Shown one piece after another: positions 5,404-7,459 of a stretch of DNA of 7,459 bases. Position 1 is the first letter of the stretch. Every line of letters begins with the position of its first letter. The translations under genes were made by a program, and so were the position numbers. The notes under the pieces are model-generated. The model was not told the origin of the DNA. It did no database searches and saw only the letters and a program-made list of their open reading frames with translations. This DNA is from JBBQKP01 sp038326995 (GTDB taxonomy: Bacteria; Planctomycetota; Phycisphaerae; Tepidisphaerales; Tepidisphaeraceae), in contig JBBQKP010000169.1 in the NCBI GenBank assembly GCA_038326995.1, positions 1 through 7,459 of the forward strand, given 5' to 3'.

Positions 5404-6327
5404 TTAGTCCTTCCTCGCTGCGCCCGATAGACGGATTTGGATCAATGAGATGACCAGGATCATCAGCGTGAGAATCCACCCGATCGCGGCGGCTGTGCCC
5501 AGGTCGCCGGTCTGCACCCAGTTGAAGAGATATCCGATTATGGTGATGCCTGAATTTTCAGGCCCGAAACCTTGAAGCAGCGTGTAGGGAAGTTCGAAGA
5601 GATTGAACGAGCCGATGGTGGCAGTGACGACGACGAATGTGATCACGGGCATGATCGCAGGCACTGTGACGGCTCGGAAAATATCAAAAGGCCCGGCCCC
5701 GTCGATTTTCGCGGCCTCGACGAGCGACTGATCCACGCCCTGCAGCGCGGCCAGGAAGTAAATCATGTTGAAGCCGACATAGAGCCAGAGGCTGACGATG
5801 ATCAGTGCGGGCATCACCAGCCTGGGGTTGGTGAGCCACTGGTACTGCAGAAAACCCTCGCCGTTGCCGCCCAGGTTAGTACTGGTAAGCCAGCCGAACG
5901 TGAGGTGCATGAGCTGGTTGAACAGGCCGATGTTGGGCGCGAACAAAACACCGAACAGAATGCCGACGAAGACGGGCCCGACGAGGTTGGGCGCGAAAAT
6001 CGCGAGTCTAAAAAATGATTTCAATTTGTCGCTGCGGGCGTTGAGCATCATCGCGAGCCCGAGCGAAAGCGGCAGTTGCAGGAAGATCGAGAAGAGCGAG
6101 TAGATGACCGTATTGACGACGGCCTTACCGAATGAGGGATCGCTGAGCACGAACGAGAAGTTCTTCGTGCCGACGAATTTCCAGCTCAACGGGCCGTTGG
6201 TCTGGTGGAACGCCAATACTGTGGCGTACGCCAGCGGATAGAGAAAAAAGACGCTGGTGAGCAGAAAATAAGGCGCAAGAAACACGTACGGCGCCAGGCG
6301 TTGATTTCGGTTGTAAGCAGAGATCAT
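5404..6327 (-). CDS. Carbohydrate ABC transporter permease, MalF type
   Basis: A 307-residue inner-membrane protein pairing with the MalG-type permease. It opens MISAYNRNQRLAPYVFLAPY, a usual start for the six-helix MalF/LacF/UgpA-like permeases. The EAA loop is at residues 204-227 (EAAKIDGAGPFDIF, then TVPAIMP). Hydrophobic helices lie at about 12-40, 68-95, 107-131, 170-194, 226-248 and 277-299. The family hallmark FVGTKNFSFVL (51-61) follows the first helix. The ATG at 6325-6327 was chosen over a GTG at 6382-6384 because the extra 19 residues fit no family pattern and would overlap the preceding gene by 23 nt. Neither start has a good ribosome site. The gene is third-to-last in the visible operon order: 34 nt after the binding-protein gene and 4 nt before the MalG-type gene. 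Confidence 0.92.
   Translation of the reverse strand: MISAYNRNQRLAPYVFLAPYFLLTSVFFLYPLAYATVLAFHQTNGPLSWKFVGTKNFSFVLSDPSFGKAVVNTVIYSLFSIFLQLPLSLGLAMMLNARSDKLKSFFRLAIFAPNLVGPVFVGILFGVLFAPNIGLFNQLMHLTFGWLTSTNLGGNGEGFLQYQWLTNPRLVMPALIIVSLWLYVGFNMIYFLAALQGVDQSLVEAAKIDGAGPFDIFRAVTVPAIMPVITFVVVTATIGSFNLFELPYTLLQGFGPENSGITIIGYLFNWVQTGDLGTAAAIGWILTLMILVISLIQIRLSGAARKD
5408..5415 (-). promoter_or_regulatory. Ribosome binding site of the MalG-type permease gene
   Basis: AGGAAGGA on the minus strand sits 8 nt before the ATG at 5399 and overlaps the last codons of the MalF-type gene. It decides the MalG start and thereby supports the extra N-terminal helix. Confidence 0.75.
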
Positions 6328-6329
6328 GT

Positions 6330-6338
6330 TTAGATCAT
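6330..6338 (-). other. Two-codon mini-ORF (Met-Ile-stop) just upstream of the MalF-type start
   Basis: On the minus strand ATGATCTAA lies 2 nt before the true ATG. It arises because the octamer CATGATCT occurs twice, 11 bp apart. Ribosomes could start there and re-initiate at the permease ATG, or it may be a harmless duplication. No ribosome site precedes it. Confidence 0.3.
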
Positions 6339-6361
6339 GGCAAAGAAGAGATGGGGCAAAA

Positions 6362-7459
6362 CTATTTCGAGCCCGACGTGACACTGACCGGCGTGTCCGT
6401 CGTCACACCGGACACCGTATCTGTCGCCTGAAAGCTGTTGTGGTTAATTTCCTTGCGAACCCTATCGGCGGCGATTTTGATCTGCTGCCTCGCAATATCC
6501 CGAAGCTGTTCGACGGGCATCTCGGGATTATTTTCGTACGCACGGGAGGTCGCGCCGAACGCCTCGCCAAGCCTGGCAAGAATCGGAGCGTTGTAAGGCG
6601 AGACGAACTCGGCCGGGACATCATTACCCAGAGCGGCGAACATCGTTCCGATCGCCTGGCCGGAAAAATACGGTCGAGGCTCGGCGAGTTCGGGCAGCGT
6701 CCACGCCTCCTTGAGCGGCGGGAGAATGTTCATCTGCTTGAAACGCGTGCCCAGATCAGGCGGATGGTAATAAAGGTATTTGCCCAGCTTGTAAGCCAGC
6801 TCGAAGTTCCTGCCACCCTTGGGAAACGCAAGGCCAGTTCCGCCCCACGTGCTCGTGCGGATTCCACCTTCGGTCCATGCGGGCAAAGGCATCAGCGCCA
6901 TCTTTCCCGACATCGATGCGATGTCGGTCTGAAAGGCGAACGTGCGCCAGTCCGGGCAGAAGTAGAAAAGACAGGTGCCCTCTTTGACGGCAGTGGAAAG
7001 TGACTGCCCCCAGCCTGCTGCGAAAGCTATTCGATTCGGGCCCTTGGAGGCGCGGGTGTACCAGACAAAAACATCGACGACTTCTTCGGTTTCGAAAGCG
7101 ATCGAGCCGTCCTCGTTGATCAAGCGCCCGCCGCGCTGGGTGATCAGAAGGCGAAGCACATCGCCCGGGCCGGGGAGATCGATCATGAATCGGTCGATCG
7201 CACCGTCGCCGGTCAGGTCCTTCGTAATTCTTTGCCCGACCTTCAAAAAATCGTCCCACGTCTTAAGATCGCGTTCGACATCAATGCCCAATTCCTCCAC
7301 CAAGTCGCGCCGATAAGCGAGCATCACCGGATGAACATCGTGCGGTAATGCAAAAGTTCGGCCGCGACTGCTCCAGAGACTAAACCGCGAGATCGGGATT
7401 TTCTCCTTAAGCTTCTCCTCTTCGATCAGATCCGTCAGGTCGCGGAACTGAACATCCTC
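6362..7459 (-). CDS. ABC transporter sugar-binding protein, family 1 (N-terminus outside window)
   Basis: The visible part is 365 codons plus a stop. The frame is open to the window edge, so the signal peptide and N-terminal lobe start are missing. The first visible residues are EDVQFRDLTDLIEEEK. Family signs are ALPHDVHPVMLAYRRDLVEE (visible residues 37-56) with TWDDFLKVGQRI after it. A calcium-type loop DLTGDGAID follows (7193-7219), then GGRLINEDG, and TSTWGGTGLAFPKGG in the second lobe. Late motifs are YFSGQAI and YNAPILARLGEAF. It would bind a sugar or oligosaccharide in the periplasm and deliver it to the two downstream permeases. The last 20 or so residues are a Thr/Ser/Val-rich tail beyond the normal helix end. 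A reading from the GTG at 7327 would cut off conserved sequence and is not the real start. Confidence 0.9.
   Translation of the reverse strand, partial: EDVQFRDLTDLIEEEKLKEKIPISRFSLWSSRGRTFALPHDVHPVMLAYRRDLVEELGIDVERDLKTWDDFLKVGQRITKDLTGDGAIDRFMIDLPGPGDVLRLLITQRGGRLINEDGSIAFETEEVVDVFVWYTRASKGPNRIAFAAGWGQSLSTAVKEGTCLFYFCPDWRTFAFQTDIASMSGKMALMPLPAWTEGGIRTSTWGGTGLAFPKGGRNFELAYKLGKYLYYHPPDLGTRFKQMNILPPLKEAWTLPELAEPRPYFSGQAIGTMFAALGNDVPAEFVSPYNAPILARLGEAFGATSRAYENNPEMPVEQLRDIARQQIKIAADRVRKEINHNSFQATDTVSGVTTDTPVSVTSGSK

Noticed and set aside
4551..5453. 300-codon open frame on the plus strand
   Set aside because: It is antisense to the MalG-type permease and the end of the MalF-type gene. The product is highly charged with no membrane or domain pattern.
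6326..7003. 225-codon open frame on the plus strand
   Set aside because: It is antisense to the binding-protein gene, Arg-rich, and has no recognisable motif.

Overview
The window looks like chromosome from a GC-rich Gram-negative bacterium, most likely a planctomycete (Phycisphaerae-like). This is an inference from style: exported proteins carry Thr/Pro/Ala-rich tails right after the signal peptide (ATQPSDSS, repeated PTTAP), a secretin-type STN domain leads into a poly-glycine run, and the short TatA has the FGSRLPEVGKG form. No rRNA, tRNA, CRISPR array, integrase or transposase is visible.

Layout. (1) Bases 1-1434, minus strand: tatA, then after 30 bp a secreted protein whose 3' end lies outside the window. 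Its visible 399 residues read signal peptide, STN/secretin-N0-like domain, 18 glycines, Ig-like domain and the start of an FG-GAP/VCBS-type propeller. (2) Bases 1435-1634: a 200 bp divergent intergenic region with two inverted repeats and a weak candidate promoter. (3) Bases 1635-3509, plus strand: a complete 624-residue siroheme/[4Fe-4S] sulfite reductase of the CysI/Sir type. (4) Bases 3510-3641: a spacer dominated by a 66-nt imperfect palindrome of dispersed-repeat type. (5) Bases 3642-4412, plus strand: a 256-residue exported protein of unknown function. (6) Bases 4437-7459, minus strand: a carbohydrate ABC importer operon in the order solute-binding protein (N-terminus outside the window), MalF-type permease, MalG-type permease. 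It is convergent with the exported-protein gene.

How the genes work together. The three ABC genes form one uptake system: the periplasmic binding protein delivers a sugar or oligosaccharide to the two-permease channel. No ATPase gene is visible, so it lies elsewhere or is shared. The sulfite reductase stands alone and would supply sulfide for cysteine synthesis, taking electrons from ferredoxin or from a flavoprotein encoded elsewhere. TatA and the STN protein are probably co-transcribed, but the STN protein's signal peptide lacks a twin arginine, so a direct Tat dependence is not supported.

I did not find a convincing new multi-gene system. The most unusual items are the domain architecture of the first protein, its repeat-built glycine hinge, the 66-nt palindrome, and the extra N-terminal membrane helix of the MalG-type permease.
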